Assembly (NCBI RefSeq): GCF_024295805.1
Contig: NZ_JANCLX010000050.1
Coordinates: 1-42,435, forward strand
Direction: 5' to 3'
Source: Streptomyces cucumeris
GTDB taxonomy: Bacteria; Actinomycetota; Actinomycetes; Streptomycetales; Streptomycetaceae
DNA: 42,435 nucleotides
This document shows positions 31,640 to 40,175 of this stretch, in pieces; position 1 is the stretch's first letter; every line of letters starts with the position of its first letter. The notes below the pieces were generated by a model. That model was not told where the DNA came from and did no database searches. It worked only from the letters and a program-made list of their open reading frames with translations. Made by a program: the position numbers and the translations under genes.

Positions 31640-33430
31640 TTGCCCCCTTCCTCCTCCAGCAGCAACACCGACGGATACGACCTCGTCCTGCGTCTCCTGC
31701 TCGGCGTGCTCGCCGTCGTCGCCCCCCTCGCCCACCTTGCCTGGCTGTCCGGCAACATCACCGCCTACCTCACCGGCACCAGCTGGGCCCCCTACCAGCC
31801 GACCAAGGCCCTGCTCCACCCCGGACAGGTCTGGCCCGCCGCAGGAGAAACGTCCCTGCTGATCGGCGCCCGCATCGTCCCCGTCATCGTCTTCCTCGCC
31901 CTCGGGGCGGGGGCGGGCATCCTGTGGGCCCGGCACAAGAACCGAAACGGCGGCCGGAAGAAGATCACCGGCATGGCCAAGGCCCGGGACATCGAGCCGC
32001 TGATGGCCAAGGCGATCACCGACAAAGCCCGCTCCCTGCGCCCCAGCCTCAAGGACACCAAGCACATCGACGCGAAGGACACCGGCATCCTTCTCGGCAA
32101 CCTGCAGGGCAGCCGCCACGAAGTACGCATGGGCTTCGAGGACGTCGCCGTCGCCATCATGGCACCCCGCTCCGGCAAAACCACCTCGCTCGCCATCCCC
32201 TCCATACTCGGCGCACCCGGCCCGGTCCTGCTGACGTCGAACAAGGCCGCCGGTGACGCCTTCACCACCGCCCACGAGGCAAGGGCCCGGGCGGGGGCGG
32301 TGTGGACCATGGACCCGCAGCAGATCGCGCACGCCGCACGCGAGATGTGGTGGAATCCCCTTGCCAGCGCAAGAACCCTGGACGGGGCGAACCGGCTCGC
32401 CGGACACTTCCTCGCCGCCTCGGTGGACGCCTCCCAGCAGGGCGACTTCTGGTCGAAGGCCGGCAGCAACATCCTGGCCCAACTGCTGCTGGCCGCAGCA
32501 CTCGACGAGCGCCCGATCACCGACATCATGCAGTGGCTCGCCTTCCCCGCCGACCGCACCCCGCTGGACATCCTGCGCGACCACGGCTTCACCGCCGTCG
32601 CCGCCCAGCTCAAGGGCACCGTCGAGGGCCCCCCGGAGACGCGCGACGGCATCTACGAGACCGCCCGACAGTACGCCTCCGCTCTCCTGAACACGGAGAT
32701 CGCCGCGTGGGTCACCCCGCAGAAGGACGTGGCGGAATTCCGGCCCGCCGAGTTCGTCACTTCCAGGGACACGCTGTTCCTGCTCAGCAAGGACGGCGGA
32801 GGTGGAGCCTCGGCGCTGATCGCCGCGTGCGCCGACTCGGTGATGCGGGCCGCGACCGCGCAGGCCGAACGCGCCGGCGGGCGCCTGGATCCGCCCATGC
32901 TGGCGATCCTCGACGAGGCCGCCAACGTGTGCAAAATTGCGGACCTCCCGGATCTGTTCTCCCACTTGGGTAGCCGCGGCATCATCCCGATCACCATCCT
33001 CCAGTCCTACCGCCAGGGGCAGAAGGTGTGGGGGGACGCGGGGATGGACGCCATGTGGTCCGCCTCGACCATCAAGGTCATCGGCTCTGGAATCGATGAT
33101 CCGGACCTCGCCGACAAGCTCAGTCGCCTGATCGGCGACCACGACGTGGAGACCACGTCCACCTCGCACTCGGAGTCCGGCAAGAGCACGTCGGTGTCGA
33201 TGCGGCAGGAGCGGATCCTGCCCGCCGACGCGATCCGCGCCCTCCCTAAGGGCACGGCCTTGTGCTTCGCCACCGGCATGCGCGCCGCCATACTCGATCT
33301 TCGGCCGTGGTACCGGGAGCCCGGCGCGGAGGAATTGTCCGCGGCGTCCGCCCGCGCCTCCCAGGCGATCACCGCCCGCGCCGTCGCAAAGCACACGCCG
33401 ACTCAGTCGGACTTCGGGAAGGCCGCGTGA
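31640..33430 (+). CDS. virD4: VirD4/TraG-type coupling ATPase
   Basis: A 596-residue protein with two N-terminal membrane helices (about 14-36 and 74-96), Walker A APRSGKTTSLA (Lys180), and Walker B LAILDEAANV (Asp425, Glu426), followed by LPDLFSHLGSRGIIPITILQ and QSYRQGQ, typical of the T4CP family that hands DNA to the channel. A Ser/Thr-rich segment (about 515-530) precedes the RxxRxLPxGxAL-like end ADAIRALPKGTALCFATG. The TTG at 31640 is preceded by GGAAG at 10 bases. It lies apart from the rest of the conjugation genes, amid DUF317 genes. The symbol is by role. Confidence 0.9.
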   Translation: MPPSSSSSNTDGYDLVLRLLLGVLAVVAPLAHLAWLSGNITAYLTGTSWAPYQPTKALLHPGQVWPAAGETSLLIGARIVPVIVFLALGAGAGILWARHKNRNGGRKKITGMAKARDIEPLMAKAITDKARSLRPSLKDTKHIDAKDTGILLGNLQGSRHEVRMGFEDVAVAIMAPRSGKTTSLAIPSILGAPGPVLLTSNKAAGDAFTTAHEARARAGAVWTMDPQQIAHAAREMWWNPLASARTLDGANRLAGHFLAASVDASQQGDFWSKAGSNILAQLLLAAALDERPITDIMQWLAFPADRTPLDILRDHGFTAVAAQLKGTVEGPPETRDGIYETARQYASALLNTEIAAWVTPQKDVAEFRPAEFVTSRDTLFLLSKDGGGGASALIAACADSVMRAATAQAERAGGRLDPPMLAILDEAANVCKIADLPDLFSHLGSRGIIPITILQSYRQGQKVWGDAGMDAMWSASTIKVIGSGIDDPDLADKLSRLIGDHDVETTSTSHSESGKSTSVSMRQERILPADAIRALPKGTALCFATGMRAAILDLRPWYREPGAEELSAASARASQAITARAVAKHTPTQSDFGKAA

Positions 33431-33788
33431 GGAACACCCCCTACACCTGGCGCTGGCCCGCGCACGCCGGGCGAAGGCTTTCATGCGCACCTGGCACCGC
33501 CACCACCCGGCACCCGCGGGTCAGATCTCCGCTGTCGGAGCTGCGGACAAGACCGGCATCCTGCGCGCCGTCGTCCTCGTCAGCCAGCCCGTCGCCCGCC
33601 ACCTCGACGACCGGACCTGCATCTCGACCGCCACCTTCCGGGCCCTGACCGAGCGTGGGCTCGTTCAGCAGGCAGAAGATCACCGTCACCGAAGGACATT
33701 AAACCCTGGCCAGGCCACGCCTCGAAGCCCCGGCAACACCTCCCTCGCAAGTCTCCCCCAAGCCGCTTGCAGTACAAGGAGCCCTTTG
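33427..33788 (+). pseudogene. small winged-helix-like gene, frameshifted
   Basis: GTG 33427 overlaps the coupling-ATPase stop (GTGA) and reads MRNTPYTWRWPAHAGRR. Near 33480 the coding quality moves to the next frame (MRTWHRHHPAPAGQI, TGILRAVVLVSQPVARHLDD, TCISTATFRALTERGLVQQA), equal to one missing base. The second part looks like a short winged helix. It has no stop of its own and runs in frame into the following DUF317 gene, through a TTA codon at 33699-33701. It may once have been a protein of about 95 residues. Confidence 0.5.
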
Positions 33789-34514
33789 GTGAAGCCCTTC
33801 GAGCCTCAAGACCGCGTCCTGGTCTCCCCGCGCCATCTGGCGGGAGCAGGCGTCGACCGACTCGCCGACGCGATCGGCCCGCTGATCCACCTCTTCGGCT
33901 GGCCAAGCGAGCACGAACACGCGAACGGACGCATCTGCGTCAACAGCCCCGACGGCAGCCTGTTCGTGAACTTCAACTCCCTCCATACCCTTGGCCACTG
34001 GTGGACCATCGCGCACCACGAGCCGTACTGGGAAGCCCGGTTCACCCGGCAGACCCCCATCGAGGCCATCGCCGCCGTTACCCAGGCACTGCCCCAGCTG
34101 ATCGGCGACCACCGTCACATCGAACGGATTCCGCTCACCGCCACCCCTCTCGCACAGATCGCCGACCTGAACCACTGGCACCGCGAGGGCGACACCTTCA
34201 CCTCGCCCGACGGCCACTGCCACCTGCAGCACACTCCAGGGGAAGAGACCCCGTGGCGATTCCGGCACCACGTGTACGAGGGCTTCGACACCCACTGGGA
34301 CGCATCCTTCACCCAGGACACCCCCGAGCAGCTCGTCGCCCAGTTCTTCACCCACCTCGCGACCACCACACCAGTCGAGCGCGCCTTCCGCGACATCCCC
34401 TACCTCGTCCAGGACCTGGACGACGCGCTCATCACCCCCGTACGCGGAGCCGCCGTGAACCCACATGTCCACCACGCCGGCGCCCAGCTCGACCGTGCCA
34501 TGCGCCGCCGCTGA
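33789..34514 (+). CDS. DUF317 domain protein (two repeats)
   Basis: A 241-residue protein. Repeat one has DRVLVSPRHLAGAGVDRLAD, VNSPDGSLFVNFNSL, WTIAHHEPYWEARFTRQTPI and AIAAVTQAL. Repeat two has HWHREGDTFTSPDGHCHLQH and THWDASFTQDTPEQLVAQFF. AAGGAG lies 7 bases before GTG 33789, which sets the start even though the frame is open back to 33483. It is a good example of the canonical motif SPRHLAGxG. Confidence 0.85.
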   Translation: MKPFEPQDRVLVSPRHLAGAGVDRLADAIGPLIHLFGWPSEHEHANGRICVNSPDGSLFVNFNSLHTLGHWWTIAHHEPYWEARFTRQTPIEAIAAVTQALPQLIGDHRHIERIPLTATPLAQIADLNHWHREGDTFTSPDGHCHLQHTPGEETPWRFRHHVYEGFDTHWDASFTQDTPEQLVAQFFTHLATTTPVERAFRDIPYLVQDLDDALITPVRGAAVNPHVHHAGAQLDRAMRRR

Positions 34515-34548
34515 CCGCTCTACAGATCCGTCCCCCCGAGGAGCTTCC

Positions 34549-35109
34549 ACGTCCTCCGACACCCCCACCGTCCATGATCTCGCCCGCGCCCTCGCTGACC
34601 AGCTCCACCCCGGTGCCGCCCCCCGAGACGTGACCGTCAGTTTCGGCGCCCGCCGTCAAGCCCCCGTCGAGTACCGCAGCCGCGGCCGGGGCGGGCCCGT
34701 GACGGTATACGCCCAAGCACTGCACGCCGCCCTCTTCGGCCTTCCGACGCACGACGAGTCGCTGCCCGCCGCTCTGGACGCGCTCCTGCAGGCCACGCAC
34801 ACCGCGACCACCCCGGAACAGAAGACCGCAGTCCTGCGCCAGGTCGCCAAACAGCTGCGCAACGCCGCCGAGATCATCCAGCGCTACCAGTACCAAGCCC
34901 GGCGGGACCGCTTCCCTGCCAATGTCGCCGAGCAGCTCGCTGACGCCCACGGTCAGGCCCAGCAGATCGCCCAGGCCCTCGGCTGTGTGGCCCCCGCCTT
35001 CAGCCACCGGCCCGCCCCGGACACCACACCCAGCGCTCAGGTCGCTCACGACCGGAGCGCCACCGCTCCCGTGGTCTCCCCGCCTTCACCGGCCACACGC
35101 CACCTCTGA
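34549..35109 (+). CDS. helical hypothetical protein with ACG at the start position
   Basis: About 186 residues: TPTVHDLARALADQLHPGAA, DVTVSFGARRQAPVEYRSRG, VTVYAQALHAALFGLPTHDE, then a long helix (LRQVAKQLRNAAEIIQRYQY) and a Pro/Ser tail. GAGGAG at 34538-34543 is spaced 5 bases from ACG 34549, where ATG would be expected. The nearest ATG, 34465, lies inside the DUF317 gene and adds unconvincing residues. No family recognised. Bases 35110-35280 hold only a weak hairpin (CCCTGA at 35145, TCAGGG at 35158). Confidence 0.55.
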   Translation, partial: TSSDTPTVHDLARALADQLHPGAAPRDVTVSFGARRQAPVEYRSRGRGGPVTVYAQALHAALFGLPTHDESLPAALDALLQATHTATTPEQKTAVLRQVAKQLRNAAEIIQRYQYQARRDRFPANVAEQLADAHGQAQQIAQALGCVAPAFSHRPAPDTTPSAQVAHDRSATAPVVSPPSPATRHL

Positions 35110-35280
35110 CCTGCGGCGACAGCCCGCACGCCGAGAAAGGCGCACCCTGACGCCGCCTCAGGGCGGGCCGTCCTGATCGGGTCGAGTCGGTCGCCGGCCT
35201 TCCCACCCGCATCCCCGCGCTCTGCCACGCCATATCCCGCGACCGGCCGTTATCTCTCAGTCGCTTGCGCGCCCGCCGCA

Positions 35281-36246
35281 GTGAGGACGCGCCATCCCGT
35301 TTCCCTACTCCCAGGACAGACCATTTCAGATCAGCCCCGATTCCGCGCCCTTTCTCTGGGTGCGGGAGTTCAATCCAGCACCCTCCTCGCCCTGTCAGCC
35401 GAAGGGATTCTCCCGAAGGTCGACTACGCGATTTTCGCTGACACCGGATGGGAATCCGAAGCAGTTTATGCCCACCTCGACCGGCTGGAAGAAGAGATAG
35501 CCGCACCCGTCGGAATCCCGGTACTGCGCGTGTCGGCCGGGAACATTCGCAGTGACGCCCTGAACCCGGAACACCGATTCGCATCCATGCCCCTCCACAT
35601 CCTCAACAAGGATGGGCGGCCTGGGATGACCCGGAGGCAGTGCACCGGTGAATATAAGATAAAGCCGATCAAGCAGAAGGTTCGCGAACTGCTCGGGTTC
35701 CCCTACCCCGCCCGCATACCTAAGGGGGTGTTCGTCGAACAGTGGGTGGGAATATCGACCGACGAATTCCACCGAGCCAAGGATGCCGACGTCAAGTACA
35801 TGCGCAACCGGCATCCCCTTCTGGACATGTCCTGGAGCAGGGTCGACTGCGTGCGATACCTGACTTCGCTCGGGCTTGCCGATACGCCGAAGTCGAGCTG
35901 CCTCGGATGTCCGTTCCATGGAAACGCGCAGTGGAGGCATATCAGGGATAACTCTCCGTCCGAGTGGGCGGACGTTGTCGAATTCGACGCGGCCATACGG
36001 CAGGGCAACGCGCGCGCTAACGCGTCGGGCAGCCGTCTGCTCGGCGAGGCGTTCCTGCACCGCTCCCGCGTCCCGCTGAGCCAGGCCCCGATCGACCACG
36101 TCACCGCCGCCGAGCGAGCCGCCCTGCGGATCAGCGCGGGCGAGGCCGACGTCCTGGAGAACGGTGTCGAGGACGGCTGCTCGCCCTGGGCGTGCCGCGG
36201 CGACGCCAACGCGCTGACGCAGGGCGACTTCGGGCTGGCCACGTGA
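35281..36246 (+). CDS. PAPS-reductase-like PP-loop protein of phage/element type
   Basis: A 321-residue adenine-nucleotide alpha-hydrolase-like protein. PP-loop SLGAGVQSSTLL at 25-36, FADTGWESEAVYAHLDRLEE, RRQCTGEYKIKPIK (Cys121), WVGISTDEFHRAKD, a Cys pair CLGCPFH at 207-213, and DGCSPWACRGD near the end. Such proteins occur in phages and mobile elements; relatives such as DndC put sulfur into DNA, but the substrate here is unknown. Codon use (many A/T third positions between about 35390 and 35990) differs from the neighbours, so recent acquisition is likely. The GTG at 35281 lacks a ribosome-binding site, while AGGA is placed for ATT 35323. The stop overlaps the next gene (GTGA). Confidence 0.75.
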   Translation: MRTRHPVSLLPGQTISDQPRFRALSLGAGVQSSTLLALSAEGILPKVDYAIFADTGWESEAVYAHLDRLEEEIAAPVGIPVLRVSAGNIRSDALNPEHRFASMPLHILNKDGRPGMTRRQCTGEYKIKPIKQKVRELLGFPYPARIPKGVFVEQWVGISTDEFHRAKDADVKYMRNRHPLLDMSWSRVDCVRYLTSLGLADTPKSSCLGCPFHGNAQWRHIRDNSPSEWADVVEFDAAIRQGNARANASGSRLLGEAFLHRSRVPLSQAPIDHVTAAERAALRISAGEADVLENGVEDGCSPWACRGDANALTQGDFGLAT

Positions 36247-37511
36247 TACTCGACCTCTTCGCGGGGCCGGGCGGCTGGAGCAGAGCGCTGCACGTCCTGG
36301 GCGTGCGCGACGTCGGGCTGGAATGGGATCAGTGGGCGTGCAAGACCCGTGCTGCGGCTGAGCAGTTGACCATCCGGACCGACGTGGCGATGTATCCGAC
36401 CCGGCCCTTCGTCGGCCGCACCCGCGGGGTGATCGCCTCGCCGCCGTGCCAGGCGTGGAGCAGGGCCGGCAAACGCCTGGGCCTGCTCGACCAGCCCTTG
36501 GTACACGAGGCCGTCGAGGACCTGGCCACCGGACGCGACACGCGCGAACATCTCCTGACCGCGTGCCTCGACAAGCGCTCCCTGCTCGCAGCGGAACCGA
36601 TGCGCTACCTGCATGCCCTGAACACGGTCGGCGAACCCGACTGGGTCGCCATGGAGGAAGTACCGGACGTCCTGACCTTGTGGAAACAGTACGCGGTCAT
36701 CCTGCGCGGCTGGGGGTTCTCCGTCTGGTCCGGGATCCTCAACTCCGCCGACTTCGGCGTTCCGCAGACCAGGAAGCGGGCGATCCTCCTGGCCTCCCGC
36801 GTCCGTACGGCGCAACCCCCCGCGCCCACGCACGCCCGACTCGCGGAGCCGGAGTCGCTGTTCGGTCCCGGCCGCGCCCGTTGGGTCAGCATGGCTGAAG
36901 CCCTGGGATGGGGTGCCACCGACCGCCCTGTCCCTACCGTCTGCGCGGGCGGTGGGCCCGGTGGCGGGCCGGAGCCGTTCCCGTCGGGCTCTCGCAAGAC
37001 GTTGTCCGACGCCCGGGAGCGCGGCACCTGGGTGCCCCGGCCGGATGGGGTGGTCCTGCAATCCCGTCGTGAAGGCGCCGGGTGGGCGGCCCGGCGCACA
37101 CGCGAAAACCGCGCCGCCGACGCTCCGGCACCCACGTGCACCGCCCAGGCCCACCGCTGGTCCTGGTCCCTGCGCAGCAACAACCAGACCAACGCCACCG
37201 TCCGGTCCATCCAGGAGCCGGCCGGCACGCTGTTCTTCGGACACCGTGCGAACGAATGCACCTGGATCGCCGAACCCGCCTCGCCGTCGGCTGAGGATGC
37301 CGACGCCGCGGCCGTTCCCGAGCCAATCCGGATCACTACCCGCGAGGCCGGCCTTCTGCAGACCTTCCCGGCCGACTACCCCTGGGCCGGCAACAAGGGC
37401 CAGAAGTTCTCGCAGATCGGCAACGCGGTGCCCCCGTTGCTCGCCGGCCACCTCCTCGCCCCACACCTCGGCGTCACCCTCGACCCCGACGATTTCACCC
37501 TCGCCGCCTGA
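36243..37511 (+). CDS. C5-cytosine DNA methyltransferase
   Basis: A 422-residue protein with the expected motifs: I (ILDLFAGPGGWSRAL, 2-16), IV (SPPCQAW with catalytic Cys69), VI as EEV at 138-140 instead of the usual ENV, VIII-like PQTRKRAILLAS, and X (QIGNAVPPLLAGHLL) near 395. A variable target-recognition region lies between about 190 and 350. No cognate endonuclease is seen, so it may be an orphan enzyme that shields transferred DNA. GTG 36243 overlaps the stop of the PP-loop gene, and the next gene overlaps as TGATG, forming a three-gene unit. Confidence 0.85.
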   Translation: MILDLFAGPGGWSRALHVLGVRDVGLEWDQWACKTRAAAEQLTIRTDVAMYPTRPFVGRTRGVIASPPCQAWSRAGKRLGLLDQPLVHEAVEDLATGRDTREHLLTACLDKRSLLAAEPMRYLHALNTVGEPDWVAMEEVPDVLTLWKQYAVILRGWGFSVWSGILNSADFGVPQTRKRAILLASRVRTAQPPAPTHARLAEPESLFGPGRARWVSMAEALGWGATDRPVPTVCAGGGPGGGPEPFPSGSRKTLSDARERGTWVPRPDGVVLQSRREGAGWAARRTRENRAADAPAPTCTAQAHRWSWSLRSNNQTNATVRSIQEPAGTLFFGHRANECTWIAEPASPSAEDADAAAVPEPIRITTREAGLLQTFPADYPWAGNKGQKFSQIGNAVPPLLAGHLLAPHLGVTLDPDDFTLAA

Positions 37512-38629
37512 TGCCCCGCGCCCCCGAACCCGACGAAGACGACCTCGACGCTCTTCCACCGCCCCGGCCCGTGTTCCATGTCGAGCAGGCCCTCCTCGGA
37601 GCCCTCCTCCTCGACCCGCACCGTGTGGACGACGTGAGCGACATCGCCGCCGTCTCCTTCTCCACCGCCGCGCACACCGCGCTGTACGCCGCGATCACCA
37701 CCCTGCCGCGCCCCGACCCCGCCGAGCACGCAAAGAACACCAAGTGGCTCGACCACGTACTCGCCACAGCCCGGGGGCAGACGCGCGGGCTGACCGCCTC
37801 CTACCTGCACACCCTCATCCAGGTCTGCCCCTGGCCCAGCCACGCCCCCGCCTATGCCCGGATGGTCGAGGCCGAACACGCCCGCCGCCGACTGCAGACG
37901 GCCGCGGAACACCTCGTCCACACCGCCCACGACGTCTCCCTCCCTCACCCTGTCCAGACGGTGCTCGCCGAGGCCGACGCGCTCGCCGAGGTCGTGGACG
38001 ACATCGCAGCCCGATTCCCACCACGCGCAGGCGTGCTACCCCGCACCACGGCACCATCGCCGCCCACCGCGCCCGACCCCACAGAGGCAGCCGAGGAGGA
38101 GCAGATACTGCTCGCAACGGCCACGGCCTACCCCTGCGACATCAACTCCGTCCCGTGGCTGCTCCCCGACGACCTCACCCTGCCCCTGCACGCCGGCCTG
38201 TGGCAGTGCCTGACCGCCCTGGCCCGGCGCCGCGAGCCCATCGACCCCGTCACGGTCCTGTGGGAAGCACAGCAGCGCGGTCTGCTCGACGACGGAAATG
38301 AACCAGGCAAGGTGCTCCGCATGCTGGCCGAACCGGCTGGTTCCGTGGAGCACTGGGGCGAGCGCGCCCTGCAGCGTTCCCTGCTGGCCACCGCCGATCA
38401 CACCGGCCGGCGCATCGAGGCGTACGCCGATGACCCGGCGAACACTCCCTTCCAGCTCGTCGTCGGCGCCCGCCGCGCCCTCACCGACATCGCCGCAGTC
38501 CGCACCCGCTGGCAGCACGCCACCGGAACCGCCCCGCCACAGCGGCGGCGGCCCGCACCCACCACCCGCGCCGGCCCACCGACCACCACGGCCGCACACA
38601 CCGCTCGGTCGACACGAGCAGCCCGGTGA
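37511..38629 (+). CDS. protein with two DnaB N-terminal-like domains, no helicase core
   Basis: A 372-residue protein. Residues about 20-150 resemble the N-terminal domain of replicative helicase DnaB: HVEQALLGALLLDPHRVDDV, FSTAAHTALYAAITTL, ASYLHTLIQVCP. Residues about 195-320 look like a second copy: EEEQILLATATAYPCDINSV, LTLPLHAGLWQCLTALARRR, ERALQRSLLATADHTGRRIE. There is no Walker motif, so it cannot unwind DNA. It could bind the host helicase or primase or act as an adaptor. The start overlaps the methylase stop (TGATG), and a hairpin follows the gene. Confidence 0.7.
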   Translation: MPRAPEPDEDDLDALPPPRPVFHVEQALLGALLLDPHRVDDVSDIAAVSFSTAAHTALYAAITTLPRPDPAEHAKNTKWLDHVLATARGQTRGLTASYLHTLIQVCPWPSHAPAYARMVEAEHARRRLQTAAEHLVHTAHDVSLPHPVQTVLAEADALAEVVDDIAARFPPRAGVLPRTTAPSPPTAPDPTEAAEEEQILLATATAYPCDINSVPWLLPDDLTLPLHAGLWQCLTALARRREPIDPVTVLWEAQQRGLLDDGNEPGKVLRMLAEPAGSVEHWGERALQRSLLATADHTGRRIEAYADDPANTPFQLVVGARRALTDIAAVRTRWQHATGTAPPQRRRPAPTTRAGPPTTTAAHTARSTRAAR

Positions 38630-38640
38630 CCCCCGAGTAC

Positions 38641-38674
38641 GCCGGTGGCCGGACCCGAAGGCCCGGCCACCGGC
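38641..38674 (+). terminator. 12-bp hairpin terminator
   Basis: GCCGGTGGCCGG (38641-38652) pairs perfectly with CCGGCCACCGGC (38663-38674) around a 10-base loop, 12 bases after the stop at 38629 and 21 bases before the next start. It probably ends the PP-loop/methylase/DnaB-like unit. Confidence 0.7.
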
Positions 38675-38694
38675 AGAACAGATGAGACCCCCAC

Positions 38695-40056
38695 GTGACT
38701 CCCGCCATCGACGCCCATGTCCGCCTCGACACCCACCCCACTCACCCCAGCGCCGTGACCGCCGTCCTGACCGGCACGCAGGCCCGCGTCGCTGCCATGG
38801 CTCTGGAAGCTGCCGACTGGAGCGTCGCCGCCACCAACGTCCTGGTCCTGGCCCGCATCGATCACGAGGAGCCCTACTGGGCCAACGACGCGGCCACGCA
38901 GCTGCGGGCCGACGGCATCACCGTCGAGATCACCCCGCGACTTCAAAAGACCATCGACGAAGACTGGGCCTGGGCGGAACATCCGATGCCCTGGTTGACC
39001 CGCAGCGAAATCCGTGAGGTCTCCAATCAGGCACAGAAGATCCACGACGACATCCGCCGCGGGCATCTCTTGATCCACGCCCACGCCGACGATGGCGAGA
39101 CCACCTTCGCGGTCGGCACCTACCTCCACACCGGCAAGAGCGTGTACCTCCGCGGCGAGGACCACACGCGCCAGGTCGCCGACACATTCGACTCACCCGC
39201 GCAGGCCCTGCTCGCCTTCGAGAAGGCCCACGGCACCGACATGCACCCCGGCCCGGCCCCTCTGACTCCCACCGAACTCGCAGCCTGCAAACTCCGCACC
39301 ACCTCAGACCTCGGCGCAACGAAACCCCTTCCCCGCCCCGAGATGGAGACCGTCCCCGTCTACCTCGCCGATACCGGCGACCACGACGCGCTCCTCGACA
39401 CCTTCCTCACCACGCACGGCGAGTTCGAGCGGTGGCGGACCTGGTCGGATGACACGACCCATGCCATCCACGAATCGCAGACCCTGCGCATCGAGCGCAT
39501 CCATGAAACCCCCGCCCACGAGACCGCCTGGACCGTAGCCGCCTACGAGACACCCGTCTCCGACCGCATGTGGCACCTCACCGCGACCGGCGCCACCCCC
39601 GCCCCAGTGCTGCAGGATCTGCTCATCCACCTCGCCGACGCCGACGGCTGGGACACAGCCATCGACACCCCGGTGGACGACAGGACTGTCGCTGCGGCCA
39701 CCCAGCCCCTCTCCGACGCCGGATGGAAGCACACCGTGGACGGGCGATGGATCCGCTGGACATCCCCCGACGGGGCTGCGGGCGTCCAGTTCGAAGCCTT
39801 CACCGCACAGCACCCGAGCCAGAACCTGGTCACCTGGACCATCTGGGCCGGCCCCGGTCCGGACCGGGCCACCTGGACCATCACCGCGTCCCTGCACACC
39901 CCGAGTTCGCTGCTGACGGGTCTCTCCGAGACTCTCGCCCATCAGACCTGCATGCACGAGGTCCAGCCGGGCCGCGAGCACAGGACCCGCCTCGCCAACA
40001 GTGCGCCAGCAGCTCCGGCGGCCACCGCCAGCCGCCCCAGCAGCCGTTCACGCTGA
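38695..40056 (+). CDS. DUF317-related large hypothetical protein
   Basis: A 453-residue protein. The C-terminal half shows DUF317-like repeats (SDRMWHLTATGATPAPVLQD; HTVDGRWIRWTSPDGAAGVQ; ATWTITASLHTPSSLLTGLS), but the SPRHLAG signature is absent. The N-terminal half (1-215) differs: TNVLVLARIDHEEPYWANDA, LRADGITVEITPRLQ (the recurring module of neighbouring proteins) and a helical segment. GTG 38695 follows GAGACC at a short distance. It is the last complete gene before dyad element B. Confidence 0.65.
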   Translation: MTPAIDAHVRLDTHPTHPSAVTAVLTGTQARVAAMALEAADWSVAATNVLVLARIDHEEPYWANDAATQLRADGITVEITPRLQKTIDEDWAWAEHPMPWLTRSEIREVSNQAQKIHDDIRRGHLLIHAHADDGETTFAVGTYLHTGKSVYLRGEDHTRQVADTFDSPAQALLAFEKAHGTDMHPGPAPLTPTELAACKLRTTSDLGATKPLPRPEMETVPVYLADTGDHDALLDTFLTTHGEFERWRTWSDDTTHAIHESQTLRIERIHETPAHETAWTVAAYETPVSDRMWHLTATGATPAPVLQDLLIHLADADGWDTAIDTPVDDRTVAAATQPLSDAGWKHTVDGRWIRWTSPDGAAGVQFEAFTAQHPSQNLVTWTIWAGPGPDRATWTITASLHTPSSLLTGLSETLAHQTCMHEVQPGREHRTRLANSAPAAPAATASRPSSRSR

Positions 40057-40070
40057 TCATCGGCCCTCAC

Positions 40071-40138
40071 GACCGGGCAACATAGCCCGGGATCGCCGGT
40101 TGGCCAAACCGGCGAACCTGCGGACCATAGATAGTCCA
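40071..40138 (+). promoter_or_regulatory. dyad promoter/operator element, copy B
   Basis: The core 40094-40114 is identical to copy A (arms CGCCGGTT and AACCGGCG around GGCCA). It is flanked by GGGCAACATAGCC on the left and CGGACCATAGATAG on the right, 15 bases after the stop of the preceding gene. Only a short frame follows it downstream, because the element ends at a rearrangement near 40232. Confidence 0.75.
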
Positions 40139-40175
40139 CCGCCACCCCCTGCCCGGACGTCGAAAGGCACCACCC

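Noticed and set aside
31508..33490. 660-codon minus-strand open frame
   Set aside because: It lies exactly opposite the VirD4-type gene and the frame following it, and reads as Gly/Arg/Val-rich low-complexity sequence.
35703..37559. 618-codon minus-strand open frame
   Set aside because: It is the antisense shadow of the PP-loop and C5 methylase genes, whose motifs are intact on the plus strand.
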